Source of the DNA: Gammaproteobacteria bacterium
Lineage (GTDB): Bacteria > Pseudomonadota > Gammaproteobacteria > Pseudomonadales > Pseudohongiellaceae
Reading direction: 5' to 3'
Length of the DNA: 64,000 bases
NCBI GenBank assembly: GCA_009922595.1
Contig: RFVC01000007.1
Span: forward strand, 1 to 64,000
Of the stretch, positions 54,261-62,801 are shown one piece after another. The notes under the pieces are model-generated. The model was not told where the DNA came from and ran no database searches. It saw only the letters and a program-made list of their open reading frames with translations. The position numbers and the translations under genes are program-made. Numbering within the stretch: the stretch's first letter is position 1; the number at the start of each line of letters is the position of its first letter.

Positions 54261-54857
54261 CTATTTGAGGTAGTAAGGCGTACTGTCTCTCAGGCTGGCA
54301 AACTTTGAAAGTGATTCAAACTTGTCGAGTACCAGGTTGCCTGATTCATTAACAACTATCTGTCCGTCAAGAGAGCTTTTCGCAACCCCGGTTTCATCAT
54401 CCATCTGGACCTGTACTAGCGTGAACTCAGGTGAGTCATTGTTTGGTGTACTCCACATGTAGGGATTTCTTGTCTTCAACCCCGGCATGACGAGAAAGTG
54501 CATCATTTGCCCGTTTCTGGATTCTTCCTGCCAGGCATATTTGATTCTGTAACCCGTTGCGGCAGCGGTAAACAGGTAACCCCTGGACTCCTGGGCCTCA
54601 AGTGTTTCAAGAAATGCATCAACATCATTGTCCTGCTGGTATTTTTTCCAGGCCTGTTCAACAGCGGTTTTCGCTTCTTCCCCTGACCAGTCAATTACAG
54701 AGATGCGTATTTCACGATCCGAATCGTATTTGACCTGTTCTGTCTCACCCGACAAAGTCAAAATTGAGGCGGCCTGCACACCCGCTGATAACATCATCAT
54801 TACCGTAAACATTGTCAGACCCTTAGCGGCTGACAGTGAATTGAAAAATAGTTTCAT
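54261..54857 (-). CDS. Secreted protein of unknown function, DegQ partner
   Basis: 198 residues from ATG 54857, preceded by a perfect AAGGAGG. Signal peptide about 1-30 (GLTMFTVMMMLSAGVQA, then A). The mature part (SILTLSGETEQVKYDSDREIRISVIDWSGEEAKTAVEQAW; later GYRIKYAWQEESRNGQMMHFLVMPG) matches no family I recognise. It lies 37 nt downstream of the DegQ-type protease on the same strand and ahead of a strong terminator, so the two form an operon. A periplasmic substrate, inhibitor or adaptor of the protease is conceivable. Confidence 0.75.
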   Translation of the reverse strand: MKLFFNSLSAAKGLTMFTVMMMLSAGVQAASILTLSGETEQVKYDSDREIRISVIDWSGEEAKTAVEQAWKKYQQDNDVDAFLETLEAQESRGYLFTAAATGYRIKYAWQEESRNGQMMHFLVMPGLKTRNPYMWSTPNNDSPEFTLVQVQMDDETGVAKSSLDGQIVVNESGNLVLDKFESLSKFASLRDSTPYYLK

Positions 54858-54894
54858 TATCAAATCCTCCTTAAGTGTGAGTAATGTTTCGTTG

Positions 54895-56271
54895 TTAACG
54901 CATAATCAGAAACAGCTGCTGCTGTCCACGCAACACGTTCATGGCTACGGTGCCGGAGTTTTCCTCCAGGATATCGATCAATTCACGCCGGGTACTTACA
55001 GGTTGCCTGTTAACGGCCGTGATGATATCGCCCGCCTCAAGACCATTTCTAAAAGCTCGGCTGCCCTGGGTGACGGCTGAGATATACACTCCCTCAACTT
55101 CACCATAAGCGCTGTGATTCAGAGGAATACTGTTCAATTCAGCTCCCTCGAGGACTGAAGTAGCGTTGGCTTCAATGGACTCACTAGCAACGTCCGGTGA
55201 ATCTCCAATCTGGACAGCAAAATTTCTGCCCCGGTTTTCACGTACTACGCCGATTTCCACTTCGGTGCCTGCGCGTGTCAATCCAATAATATTGCGCAGG
55301 TCCGAGGCACTCTCAACAGGTTCCCCATCCACTGACACTATGATGTCTCCGGCTTCTATTCCTACGTTCTCCGCCGGCGAGTCAGCAACCACACTGGATA
55401 CAACAGCACCTCTGGTTACCTGCAGCTCCAGTGCTTCAACAAGATCAGGATCGAGATCAGTGATCTGCACACCAAGCATGCCACGCCTTATTTCACCAAA
55501 TTCAAGCAACTGTTCCACCACGGCCATGACCATGTTGATGGGAACAGCGAAACCAATACCCACGTTACCACCAGCCGGAGCAATAATGGCCGTATTGATA
55601 CCGACGAGATTGCCGTTGTAATCGACCAGGGCACCACCGGAATTGCCGGGATTAATAGAAGCATCGGTTTGGATGAAATCCTCGTATCCACCCTGGCTTA
55701 TACCGGTCTGACGGCCTAGCGCGCTCACCATACCTGTCGTCACCGTCTGGCCGATGCCAAAGGGATTACCGATTGCAGCAACATAATCCCCGACTCTTAG
55801 TGTTTCGGAATCTGACCGGGCAATGGCCACAAGGCTATCTGCAACTATCCTGAGTAGTGCAATATCGGTGCCTGCATCACTACCGACAAGTTCTGCGGTA
55901 ACCCTGCGACGGTCCTGAAGTGTAATTTCAATTTCCTCTGCGTTATTCACCACATGATGATTGGTCAGCACATAGCCTTCATCGGCATCTATGATCACGC
56001 CGGATCCTGCACTTTGAACCGGACGTGTCTGCGGCTGTTCAGGGACGTTGAAAAAACGTCTGAAAAAAGGATCGTTTAGTAATGGGTTTTGAGGGATCGC
56101 GGCAGAGCCGGTAACGGATATATTCACCACCGCCGGGGTGATGCCCTCCAGTATGCCCGCGATTCCGGGTCTGTCGCCGGGCTTTTCCTGCGCAATGTTG
56201 TTGGTGCTTAAGCCAAAAGATAAGAGGCAAACCAACAGCATCACAGGAAAATAACGCATTGTTATTTTCAT
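54895..56271 (-). CDS. degQ: Do-family periplasmic serine endoprotease (DegQ/MucD-like)
   Basis: 458 residues. A signal peptide is followed by a trypsin-like domain with the triad H in VLTNHHVVNNA, D in DAGTDIALLRI and S in NPGNSGGALVD, then two PDZ domains (about 270-360 and 380-455; MLGVQITDLDP and VYISAVTQGSRAFRNGLEAGDII). It degrades misfolded periplasmic proteins. GGAG stands 8 nt before the ATG. A GAATT-N16-TCTGA element upstream resembles envelope-stress sigma-E promoters. An uncharacterised secreted protein is co-transcribed behind it. Confidence 0.95.
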   Translation of the reverse strand: MKITMRYFPVMLLVCLLSFGLSTNNIAQEKPGDRPGIAGILEGITPAVVNISVTGSAAIPQNPLLNDPFFRRFFNVPEQPQTRPVQSAGSGVIIDADEGYVLTNHHVVNNAEEIEITLQDRRRVTAELVGSDAGTDIALLRIVADSLVAIARSDSETLRVGDYVAAIGNPFGIGQTVTTGMVSALGRQTGISQGGYEDFIQTDASINPGNSGGALVDYNGNLVGINTAIIAPAGGNVGIGFAVPINMVMAVVEQLLEFGEIRRGMLGVQITDLDPDLVEALELQVTRGAVVSSVVADSPAENVGIEAGDIIVSVDGEPVESASDLRNIIGLTRAGTEVEIGVVRENRGRNFAVQIGDSPDVASESIEANATSVLEGAELNSIPLNHSAYGEVEGVYISAVTQGSRAFRNGLEAGDIITAVNRQPVSTRRELIDILEENSGTVAMNVLRGQQQLFLIMR

Positions 56272-56300
56272 GCTTCAACTCCTAAATCTTGGATGTTTTC

Positions 56301-56320
56301 CTGACAGTCTCTGCTGTCAG
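56301..56320 (-). promoter_or_regulatory. Hairpin in the degQ leader
   Basis: CTGACAG-TCTCTG-CTGTCAG, a perfect 7-bp stem about 30 nt upstream of the degQ ATG and, if the promoter below is right, within the untranslated leader. A second perfect palindrome, CATACA-GAATA-TGTATG, is at 56339-56355. Either could be a protein-binding site. Confidence 0.35.
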
Positions 56321-56356
56321 CGCAGGTCTATTTCAGACCATACAGAATATGTATGT

Positions 56357-56382
56357 TCAGAAAATCGAATTTCAAGTAATTC
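56357..56382 (-). promoter_or_regulatory. Possible sigma-E (RpoE/AlgU) promoter for degQ
   Basis: On the minus strand GAATT, 16 nt, TCTGA. The consensus is GAACTT-N16/17-TCTGA or TCAAA, so the -35 is imperfect. Position 86 nt before the ATG and the nature of the gene (periplasmic protease) make it plausible. Confidence 0.35.
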
Positions 56383-56430
56383 TCAAGCTGGCAGAGATTA
56401 TCAGCAAAGAAGAAGAGTAAATAATTGTTT

Positions 56431-56871
56431 TTAATCAGGAAATATTCTGTCGTGCAGAAAGATTCCAGCTAGCATGGCAACTACAAAGGCCACTACCCGG
56501 ACATCCAGACTGTTGAGAGCCACAAGCGAGGGCCCTGGACAGATGCCAGCAAGCCCCCAGCCGATACCGAAAAGCACGGCACCGAGAATAAGCTTTTTAT
56601 CCAGGTCTTTCTTGCCCGGCATAGAGAATTCGATGGAAAGGAAAGGCTTGTGCATCAGTTTCGCATACTGGAAACCGGGCACTGCAACAGTCAGGGCACC
56701 TGCCATGACAAAAATCAGCGTGGGATCCCATGAACCCAGGACGTTAAGAAAACCCAGGACCCGAACCGGATTGACCATCTCCGACACACTTAAACCAAGC
56801 CCAAAGAGAACACCGCTGGCAACAATGACCAGGATATTGGAAAACGGCAAAGATGAATTCTGTTTTTCCAT
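56431..56871 (-). CDS. YeeE/YedE family (DUF6691) membrane protein, second half
   Basis: 146 residues, four or five helices. The conserved cysteine sits in GIGWGLAGICPGPSL. Together with the gene before it, it forms the two-protein version of YeeE/YedE thiosulfate/sulfur-compound transporters. The genes are 6 nt apart in the same order as other such pairs. Role: uptake or export of a reduced sulfur species across the inner membrane (family inference). Confidence 0.88.
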   Translation of the reverse strand: MEKQNSSLPFSNILVIVASGVLFGLGLSVSEMVNPVRVLGFLNVLGSWDPTLIFVMAGALTVAVPGFQYAKLMHKPFLSIEFSMPGKKDLDKKLILGAVLFGIGWGLAGICPGPSLVALNSLDVRVVAFVVAMLAGIFLHDRIFPD

Positions 56872-56877
56872 GGCGTC

Positions 56878-57300
56878 TTACCCTGTAAACACGTTAACTA
56901 GGGTGTGGGTAACGACAGCAGCAAGGATGAACGTAACAGTAGCCACCATCGAGCGCGGCGAGAAACGGGCCAGTCCGCAGATGCCATGACCACTTGTACA
57001 GCCGCTGCCTGTACGCGTGCCGAAACCGACAATCAAACCCGCAACAAAATAAAGAACCCAGGAACCATTGAGCTCTACAGGAAGGTCGCGACCCCAGAGC
57101 GAGGGGTAAACAGCACCGCCCACCATCAGGCTGAGTATAAAAATAAGGCGCCAGCCCACCGGCCCTGATGCCGGCTTCACCAGGCCACCAACTATGCCGC
57201 TGATCCCGGTGATTTTTCCCAGGCAGAGAAACATCAGTACCGTGGCAATGCCAATCATGATGCCGCCGCTAAAAGCATTAATAAAAGAAAAGCCAGTCAT
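56878..57300 (-). CDS. YeeE/YedE family membrane protein, first half
   Basis: 140 residues, four helices. The cysteine motif GTRTGSGCTSGHGICGLARFS is the sulfur-relay signature of YeeE/YedE. It pairs with the following small membrane protein. A peroxiredoxin gene lies 88 nt upstream on the same strand, separated by a hairpin, suggesting a thiol/sulfur theme. Confidence 0.9.
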   Translation of the reverse strand: MTGFSFINAFSGGIMIGIATVLMFLCLGKITGISGIVGGLVKPASGPVGWRLIFILSLMVGGAVYPSLWGRDLPVELNGSWVLYFVAGLIVGFGTRTGSGCTSGHGICGLARFSPRSMVATVTFILAAVVTHTLVNVFTG

Positions 57301-57348
57301 GGTGTAGTTGACTCTTACGTGAGCGCTAAAGAGTAAAGCGATAAGTGA

Positions 57349-57378
57349 CCGGAGACCTGATGTTGATCAAGTCCCCGG
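57349..57378 (-). terminator. 13-bp RNA hairpin between peroxiredoxin and YeeE genes
   Basis: Arms 57349-57361 and 57366-57378 around a 4-nt loop. In the minus-strand transcript all 13 pairs form, two as G-U wobbles; in the plus-strand transcript those two would be mismatches. It starts 11 nt after the peroxiredoxin stop. No U-tract, so it may stabilise a 3' end or separate expression levels rather than terminate. Confidence 0.4.
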
Positions 57379-57388
57379 CAATAGCGCT

Positions 57389-57865
57389 TTAAATGACTTC
57401 GAGTATAGCTTCAGCCGTGCTGATACCCATTTCTCCAGGAGGCTCGATGGCCAGGTGGGTAACCACGCCGTCTTCAGCCACCAGTGCCAAGCGCTTGCAG
57501 CGCGTGCCAAGGCCAAATCCGCTGCCGTCGAGTTCAGTGCCCATGGCAGTAGTCAGTTCAGCATTACCATCAGCGAGCATGGTGATTTTTTCAGCGTTCT
57601 GGGCTTCGCCCCATGCGCCCATGACAAAAGCGTCGTTCACTGACAGGCAGATAATGCTGTCGGCTTTGTCCAGTATGGCATCGGCGTTAACCACGTATCC
57701 TGGCAGGTGAGTCATGGAACACCCAGGGGTAAACGCACCAGGAACTGCAAACATGACAACTTTCTTGCCACCAAACAGCTCGTCCGTGGTGACCGCTTCA
57801 GGGCCTTCATTGCCCATTACTTTCAGTTCAACTGAAGGAATCTTGTCTCCAACTGCAATAGTCAT
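57389..57865 (-). CDS. Peroxiredoxin, Prx5/hybrid type
   Basis: 158 residues. Peroxidatic cysteine in VPGAFTPGCSMTHLPGY, with the conserved threonine and later arginine (GTRCKRLAL). It reduces hydroperoxides in the cytoplasm using glutathione or thioredoxin; a fused glutaredoxin domain, present in some relatives, is absent here. Further cysteines in SIICLSV and TRCKR could serve as resolving residues. Confidence 0.93.
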   Translation of the reverse strand: MTIAVGDKIPSVELKVMGNEGPEAVTTDELFGGKKVVMFAVPGAFTPGCSMTHLPGYVVNADAILDKADSIICLSVNDAFVMGAWGEAQNAEKITMLADGNAELTTAMGTELDGSGFGLGTRCKRLALVAEDGVVTHLAIEPPGEMGISTAEAILEVI

Positions 57866-58007
57866 TTCATTCTCCGAGTTAACAAGGGGGATAAATTTTG
57901 AATACCAATGATCCAGAAATCATGCAGGCAAGACAACTGTTTTTGGTTAATTTACACTTGCAGGCCACCATCAGGAAATGGCTGGAATTGATACTTGGAT
58001 TAAACCC

Positions 58008-59879
58008 ATGAAAAACATACTTTTTTACACTTCATTTATTTTACTGTTATTTTTTACTACTTCATTCTCTTTTGCCCAGAATGAAGAATTTGATCCGCAT
58101 ACCTGGGATTTGGAGTCACTTTACCCCAGCCTGGAAGCCTGGGATGCTGAACGCAACCGACTTCTCGAGCAGATCAATAACATCGAAAGCTTTCGTGGTT
58201 CACTCGGTAATGACGCAGAATCCCTCTATACCGCCATGCGTCTTGTTTCCGACATCTACAAGGAAGTATTGCGGGTGTATTCCTACGCCAGCATGGAACA
58301 AGATGAAGACCTGCGAGTTACCGATGCCCAGGAGCGCAACCAGCTTGCCGAGGGACTCTTTGCAAGTTTCAACCAGGCCACTGCCTGGATAGATCCGGAA
58401 CTTATTGCCGTCGGTGCTGAGCGCATTAATGCCTTTGTTGAGGACAATGAGGACCTGGCGCCCTTTGCCTTCATGCTGGGAAACACTCTGCGCCAGGGTG
58501 AACACACCCTGAGTGACGAAACTGAACAGGCTCTGAGCTATTTTTCACAGTCGTTCGATGCGCCTTCCAATATCTATTCCCTGATCGCCAACTCTGACAT
58601 CCCTTTTCCAACACTGACCATGTCCAACGGTGATGAAGCGCTGATCAATTCCCAGGGCTACAGCTTCTGGCGCGGCAGCCAGAACCGGGACGACCGAAAG
58701 ACGGCGTTCGATGCGTACTGGGGCAAGTGGGCCGAATATAACTCCAGTGTCGGCATGGTGCTTAATTCACACGTCCAGATGCAGGTGGCACTTGCCAGGA
58801 CCAGGCAGTATGACAGCGTGCTCGAGAGAGAGTTATTTAACGACAACCTGCCAAATGCTGTTTACCGCACCCTCGTAGAGGAAGTGAACAACGCCCTGCC
58901 CACCCTACACCGCTACTTCAAACTGCGTGGCCGTATGCTTGGTGTGGAACAGATGCACTATTACGACATTTACCCTTCACTGGTTTCCCTGGACAAGGTC
59001 TTTGATATAGAAACGTCCAAGGAAATCACGCTGGATGCCATGTCAGTGTTAGGCGAGGACTGGGTCAGCATGCAGCGCGATGCCATAGCCCAGCGCTGGA
59101 TGCATGTATACCCGCAACAGGGAAAACGCAGCGGTGCCTACATGAACGGCTCCGCCTACGACGTGCATCCCTACCTGCTGCTGAATCACAATGATGACTA
59201 TGATTCGCTGTCCACGTTTGCCCATGAATGGGGCCATGCCATGCATACGCTTTATGCCCAGCAGGCCCAGCCTTTTGAAACTGCAGACTACGCCACCTTC
59301 ACCGCGGAAATTCCCTCCACCTCACTGGAACTGATCCTCGAACAATACATGGTGAATAATGCCGAGAGCGTTGAAGAAAAACTCTTCTACCTGGGCCAGG
59401 GACTGGAAAACATGCGCGGCACATTTTTTCGCCAGACCATGTTCGCCGAGTTTGAATTGGCGCTTTACGAAGCCGTTGAGAGAGGCGAAGCCCTCAGCGG
59501 TGCTCGCATTACTGAAATCTACGGCGATATCCTGCGCCGCTACCACGGCCATGATGAAGGCGTTGTGCTGATTGATGATCTTTACACCAACGAGTGGATG
59601 TTTGTACCCCACTTCTACTACAACATGTACGTGTTTCAGTATGCGACTTCGCTGACAGCCGGAACGGCGCTTTACGCCAAGATCGTTGAGGAAGGCGAGG
59701 CAGGCGTTGAAAATTATAAGAACCTGCTGCGCGCAGGCGGATCGGATTATCCCTACGATATTCTCAAGGCCGCCGGCGTTGACATGGCCACCCCTGAACC
59801 TTACCGGGCCGTGGTGGCGCGCATGAATGCAATCATGGATGAAATGGAGGCACTGCTGGACGGGCAGGCTGTGAATTAA
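58008..59879 (+). CDS. pepF: Exported oligoendopeptidase F-type (M3) metallopeptidase
   Basis: 623 residues from ATG 58008, chosen for its signal peptide (MKNILFYTSFILLLFFTTSF, ending FAQ); ATG 57978 is in frame but would bury it. The zinc motif HEWGH is at 406-410; PYLLLNHNDDYDSLSTFAHEWGHAMHT and DYATFTAEIPSTSLELIL are M3B features. PepF enzymes are usually cytoplasmic; this one should be periplasmic. It cleaves short oligopeptides. An amidohydrolase gene follows 40 nt later. Confidence 0.92.
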   Translation: MKNILFYTSFILLLFFTTSFSFAQNEEFDPHTWDLESLYPSLEAWDAERNRLLEQINNIESFRGSLGNDAESLYTAMRLVSDIYKEVLRVYSYASMEQDEDLRVTDAQERNQLAEGLFASFNQATAWIDPELIAVGAERINAFVEDNEDLAPFAFMLGNTLRQGEHTLSDETEQALSYFSQSFDAPSNIYSLIANSDIPFPTLTMSNGDEALINSQGYSFWRGSQNRDDRKTAFDAYWGKWAEYNSSVGMVLNSHVQMQVALARTRQYDSVLERELFNDNLPNAVYRTLVEEVNNALPTLHRYFKLRGRMLGVEQMHYYDIYPSLVSLDKVFDIETSKEITLDAMSVLGEDWVSMQRDAIAQRWMHVYPQQGKRSGAYMNGSAYDVHPYLLLNHNDDYDSLSTFAHEWGHAMHTLYAQQAQPFETADYATFTAEIPSTSLELILEQYMVNNAESVEEKLFYLGQGLENMRGTFFRQTMFAEFELALYEAVERGEALSGARITEIYGDILRRYHGHDEGVVLIDDLYTNEWMFVPHFYYNMYVFQYATSLTAGTALYAKIVEEGEAGVENYKNLLRAGGSDYPYDILKAAGVDMATPEPYRAVVARMNAIMDEMEALLDGQAVN

Positions 59880-59919
59880 TTGCGGGGACTAGGTAAAACC
59901 TTCAAGAAGGGAAATAATA

Positions 59920-60915
59920 ATGAAAAAACTGCTCATCCCTCTTTTGCTTCTGACTCAGGGTGTTTCAGCGCAAACCTCTTTCGGGGAATTTGATCCAGAG
60001 AGTCTGCCGCCCATCATAGACGTCCATTTTCACGCTGTGGTAGCAGGCGGCAATGAAGTGAACACCATGTGCCCGAACCAGCAGCAGTTCCTTGCCGCTG
60101 ATCCCGCAGACCCCAACCCGGCTTTCATTGGCTGGTCTACAGAGGACTGCTCGCCTCGCCTCTATACCTCCATTGGCGATGCCTACCTGGATGACATCGT
60201 GGCCGAAATGGAAAGGCTGAATGTCACCGCCGTGGTTTTTGGAGATCCCAATTCTGTCAGGGCCTACGAGGAAGCAGCACCAGGGCGTATTATTCGCGGC
60301 ACCAGTTTCAGCATGGGGCCTGATGTAAACAAGGAAGAGGAACTGGCCAGGCTGGAAACACTTTTCACCGAGGGTGGTTTCCAGGTGATGGGGGAAATCG
60401 GCCTGCAGTACCAGGGCATGTCGCCCAGTGACATGAGCGTTGATGAATACTTTGCGCTGGCTGAGCGACTGGATATTCCAGTGGCCATTCACATGGGCAC
60501 CGGCGGCTCCGGGCGGGCCAATATCTTCATGCCGAATTTCCGTGCGTCCATGGGCGACCCTTTCCTGTTGGAAGAACTGCTGGCGCGACATCCAAAACTG
60601 CGGGTGCAGGTGATGCATGCCGGTTACCCTCTAATCGACAACATGCTTGCCCTGCTGCAGGCCAATAGTTACGTCTACGTGGATGTAGCAGGCTTGATCT
60701 GGAGTTATCCTATCGAGGAAGTGAACCGCTACATTGAGCGCCTAGTGGATGGCGGTTTCGGGGACCGCGTGATGTTTGGCACTGACCAGTTTGGCTATCC
60801 AAAGATGATGGCCTACTCCATTAGCATCATTCAGAATGCTGATTACCTGCTGCCATCGCAGAAACGGGATATCCTGTATAACAACGCCGCACGCTTTTTC
60901 AGGCTGGAGCAGTAA
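59920..60915 (+). CDS. Exported amidohydrolase family protein
   Basis: 331 residues with a signal peptide (about 1-17, ending VSAQ). A TIM-barrel amidohydrolase of the PF04909 type: IIDVHFHAVV holds the first histidines, then VAIHMGTGGSG, VQVMHAGYP and FGTDQFGYP with the catalytic aspartate. Substrates of this family range from decarboxylated acids to amides; none can be named. Good ribosome-binding site (GAAGGGA). Two nt after its stop (60913-60915) starts the gene of a small membrane protein, so they are translationally coupled. Confidence 0.85.
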   Translation: MKKLLIPLLLLTQGVSAQTSFGEFDPESLPPIIDVHFHAVVAGGNEVNTMCPNQQQFLAADPADPNPAFIGWSTEDCSPRLYTSIGDAYLDDIVAEMERLNVTAVVFGDPNSVRAYEEAAPGRIIRGTSFSMGPDVNKEEELARLETLFTEGGFQVMGEIGLQYQGMSPSDMSVDEYFALAERLDIPVAIHMGTGGSGRANIFMPNFRASMGDPFLLEELLARHPKLRVQVMHAGYPLIDNMLALLQANSYVYVDVAGLIWSYPIEEVNRYIERLVDGGFGDRVMFGTDQFGYPKMMAYSISIIQNADYLLPSQKRDILYNNAARFFRLEQ

Positions 60916-60916
60916 T

Positions 60917-61078
60917 ATGAATGATATTAAAGACGATGAAGTCTTGCAGGAGCACCAGGAAAGGCATGATGAGGGAAGCGATCTGAATACCGTACAGATC
61001 GTGATTGCCGGTGGCGTAGTGCTGCTGGTGGTTCTGATTTTTTCAGTCTACTTTATGATGCAATCACCGCTCGATTGA
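60917..61078 (+). CDS. 53-residue single-pass membrane protein
   Basis: ATG 60917, with GGAG 7 nt upstream, right after the amidohydrolase stop. The first 30 residues are acidic and polar (MNDIKDDEVLQEHQERHDEG). A single hydrophobic helix (IVIAGGVVLLVVLIFSVYFMM) follows and the protein ends shortly after. I recognise no family. The soluble acidic part probably faces the cytoplasm. It may anchor or accompany a partner from the pepF-amidohydrolase unit. Confidence 0.7.
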   Translation: MNDIKDDEVLQEHQERHDEGSDLNTVQIVIAGGVVLLVVLIFSVYFMMQSPLD

Positions 61079-61126
61079 GCCAGTTCATAAAATTTATTTA
61101 TTAAACCATCCAATACCAAGGTTCTG

Positions 61127-61247
61127 GTCGCGTAGCGAGCGATGCCAGGTCTAGGCAAAAATATTTTTCAGAGCCGGGAGCTTACGGATTGTAGGTGACC
61201 GGTTTGGAAAATATTTTTAACGACTAGATGGCGAGCGCAGTAGCGAC
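61127..61247. repeat. ~120-bp imperfect palindromic repeat, copy A
   Basis: The ends are GTCGC and GCGAC. The left arm reads GTCGCG...CCAGGTCTAGGCAAAAATATTTTT and the right arm returns AAATATTTTTAACGACTAGATGG...GCGAC, so the element folds on itself around a short centre. It closely resembles the element at 62077-62196 in the same orientation and abuts the SDR stop codon. Not a known insertion sequence; a REP-like intergenic repeat is the best description. Confidence 0.65.
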
Positions 61248-61249
61248 AT

Positions 61250-61990
61250 CTACCCACGTCCGATGTAGGGCATGTCGCGCGCCATCACGGTCATGAACAG
61301 AACGTTGGTATCGAGTGGCAAGCCATCCATATAGACCACAGCGTCACCCACATGCTTCACTTCCATGAGCGGTTCACTCTTCACCGAACCATCCGCCTGG
61401 GGCGCTCCCTGGCTGATTTTCTGACCCAGCGCCGTGGCAGCGTTGCCAATATCGATCTGACCGCAGGCAATATTGTACTTGCGGCCATCCAGCGACGTGG
61501 TCTTGGTCAGGCCGGTCACGGCATGCTTGGTTGCGGTATAGGCAATGGAGTTCGGCCTGGGGCGGTCCGCTGAAATTGAGCCGTTGTTTATTATGCGGCC
61601 ACCCTGGGGATCCTGTTCCTTCATCATTCTGAAGGCTGCCTGCAGGCACCAGAAGGCGCCGTTGAGATTGGTATCCACCACCGACAGCCAATCCTCGGCG
61701 ACAAGATCTTCCAGCGGCGTGCCAATGCCTATTCCGGCATTGTTAAACAGGAGATCAAGCCGACCAAAAGTCCCATGAATATTTTCAAACAGGGCATCCA
61801 CCGACGCTTTATTCGCCACATCGGTGACCACGCACAGCGACTGCACATCGCCCAAAAGTGAGGCAGTCTCTTCCAGCGTTTCGGCATTACGCCCAGCCAG
61901 CACAAGTGAATACCCCTTTTCCGCCAGCGCTTCGGCAACGCCCCGCCCGATACCGCTGCCGGCACCTGTGATTAAAGCTACTTTGTTCAT
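61250..61990 (-). CDS. Short-chain dehydrogenase/reductase
   Basis: 246 residues. [23 protein letters not shown] binds NAD(P); NNAGIG and YxxxK in [14 protein letters not shown] with the serine of NGSISADRP form the active site. Classical SDR; substrate unknown. The gene is flanked on both sides by similar 120-bp palindromic repeats, the only such pair seen in the window. Confidence 0.92.
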   Translation of the reverse strand: MNKVALITGAGSGIGRGVAEALAEKGYSLVLAGRNAETLEETASLLGDVQSLCVVTDVANKASVDALFENIHGTFGRLDLLFNNAGIGIGTPLEDLVAEDWLSVVDTNLNGAFWCLQAAFRMMKEQDPQGGRIINNGSISADRPRPNSIAYTATKHAVTGLTKTTSLDGRKYNIACGQIDIGNAATALGQKISQGAPQADGSVKSEPLMEVKHVGDAVVYMDGLPLDTNVLFMTVMARDMPYIGRG

Positions 61991-62076
61991 ATTTTTTCTC
62001 TGATTTTTTTTTCAAACATTACAACGCAAAGACAAAAGACTTTCCAGAAACGAAAAAATACCCGAAAGCAGATAGC

Positions 62077-62196
62077 GTTGCGAACAAAGACCAGGCGAGG
62101 CAAGAGATTTTTTGAGTCAGTGCACAGTACAAATAGTACGGGCGCTTGACCCAAAAAATCTATTAACGATGTATGGTCGAGTGCAGCAGCTACGAC
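62077..62196. repeat. ~120-bp imperfect palindromic repeat, copy B
   Basis: The left arm (GACCAGGCGAGGCAAGAGAT then TTTTTGAGTCA) is answered by the right arm (TTGACCCAAAAAATCT then ATTAACGA, GTATGGTCGAGTGCAGCAG, ACGAC). The centre has its own small palindrome, GTAC-AAATA-GTAC. Shared with copy A: CCAGG-N3-AGGCAA, ATTTTT, TTAACGA, ATGG-CGAG-GCAG and the ACGAC-like end, in the same orientation. Confidence 0.65.
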
Positions 62197-62220
62197 AGAC
62201 TGGGACTAAAACCTCAGGAT

Positions 62221-62251
62221 AAAAAAAAGCCCACGGAGAGTTGGAGGGCTT
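62221..62251 (-). terminator. Intrinsic terminator after the small basic protein gene
   Basis: On the minus strand AAGCCC, 13-nt loop, GGGCTT and eight T. It lies 50 nt beyond the stop codon at 62301 and supports that gene being transcribed. Confidence 0.75.
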
Positions 62252-62300
62252 AAAAGTTAGCGCCCAGAAGCCGTGGCGCATTGTTGGTAAGCGTAGGGAC

Positions 62301-62567
62301 TTACCAGGAGTTTCGGTTCTTTGCATCGGGCCGGCGGTCAATTACCACTGGCACCATGTTGTAGTGTTTCTGGCTGTAATAACCCACCTCTCTACGTGTC
62401 TGGTGTATCGAGATCAGGCGTCTTTTTTTATTAATCAGCCAGACAACGTCGCCTGAGAGGATCTCTGCAGTGTACTTCATAAACTTTTCCCGAATAGGAC
62501 CCAAAGGACCCTGGTCACTGGTGACTTTTTTCGCCTTGCGGTCACCGCGCATGTCCTTGTTTCCCAC
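62301..62567 (-). CDS. Small basic protein of unknown function
   Basis: 88 residues with a GTG start at 62567, AGGA 8 nt upstream. The N-terminus is Lys/Arg rich (MGNKDMRGDRKAKKVTSDQG); the middle has a beta-like KYTAEILSGDVVWLINKKRRLISIHQTRR, followed by more basic residues. No family recognised. An intrinsic terminator downstream and a sensible ribosome-binding site argue it is real. Its charge suggests nucleic-acid binding, but that is only a guess. Divergent from leuS. Confidence 0.5.
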   Translation of the reverse strand: MGNKDMRGDRKAKKVTSDQGPLGPIREKFMKYTAEILSGDVVWLINKKRRLISIHQTRREVGYYSQKHYNMVPVVIDRRPDAKNRNSW

Positions 62568-62801
62568 TGTCTCTGTCCTAACCCCAAATACTGCTCAATT
62601 GACCCTGAAACCGGCTGATTCGGGCCTTTCAGCACTCCTTCTTTACCGGCTTCTCTGGTATCCTAATCGCCTTTTTTACAGGCGCTAATTTAGTTACGCT
62701 GCCTTTACTGGATTAGACCAGCTTTACGGGCAAGGATTTCAAGGCTAGCCCGACCGTTAAGCTTTGATTCAGTCAAATTTTCATCTGATACAAGAAATAC
62801 G

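Larger units (their letters stand above)
61991..62300. other. 310-bp region: repeat copy B and a terminator, no gene
   Basis: From the SDR start this gap holds an AT-rich stretch, the second palindromic repeat (62077-62196) and an intrinsic terminator on the minus strand (62221-62251). I see no coding sequence. Confidence 0.6.

Noticed and set aside
62680-62692. CGCCT...AGGCG hairpin before leuS as a terminator
   Set aside because: The T-run lies inside the loop rather than after the stem, and it would block leuS itself.
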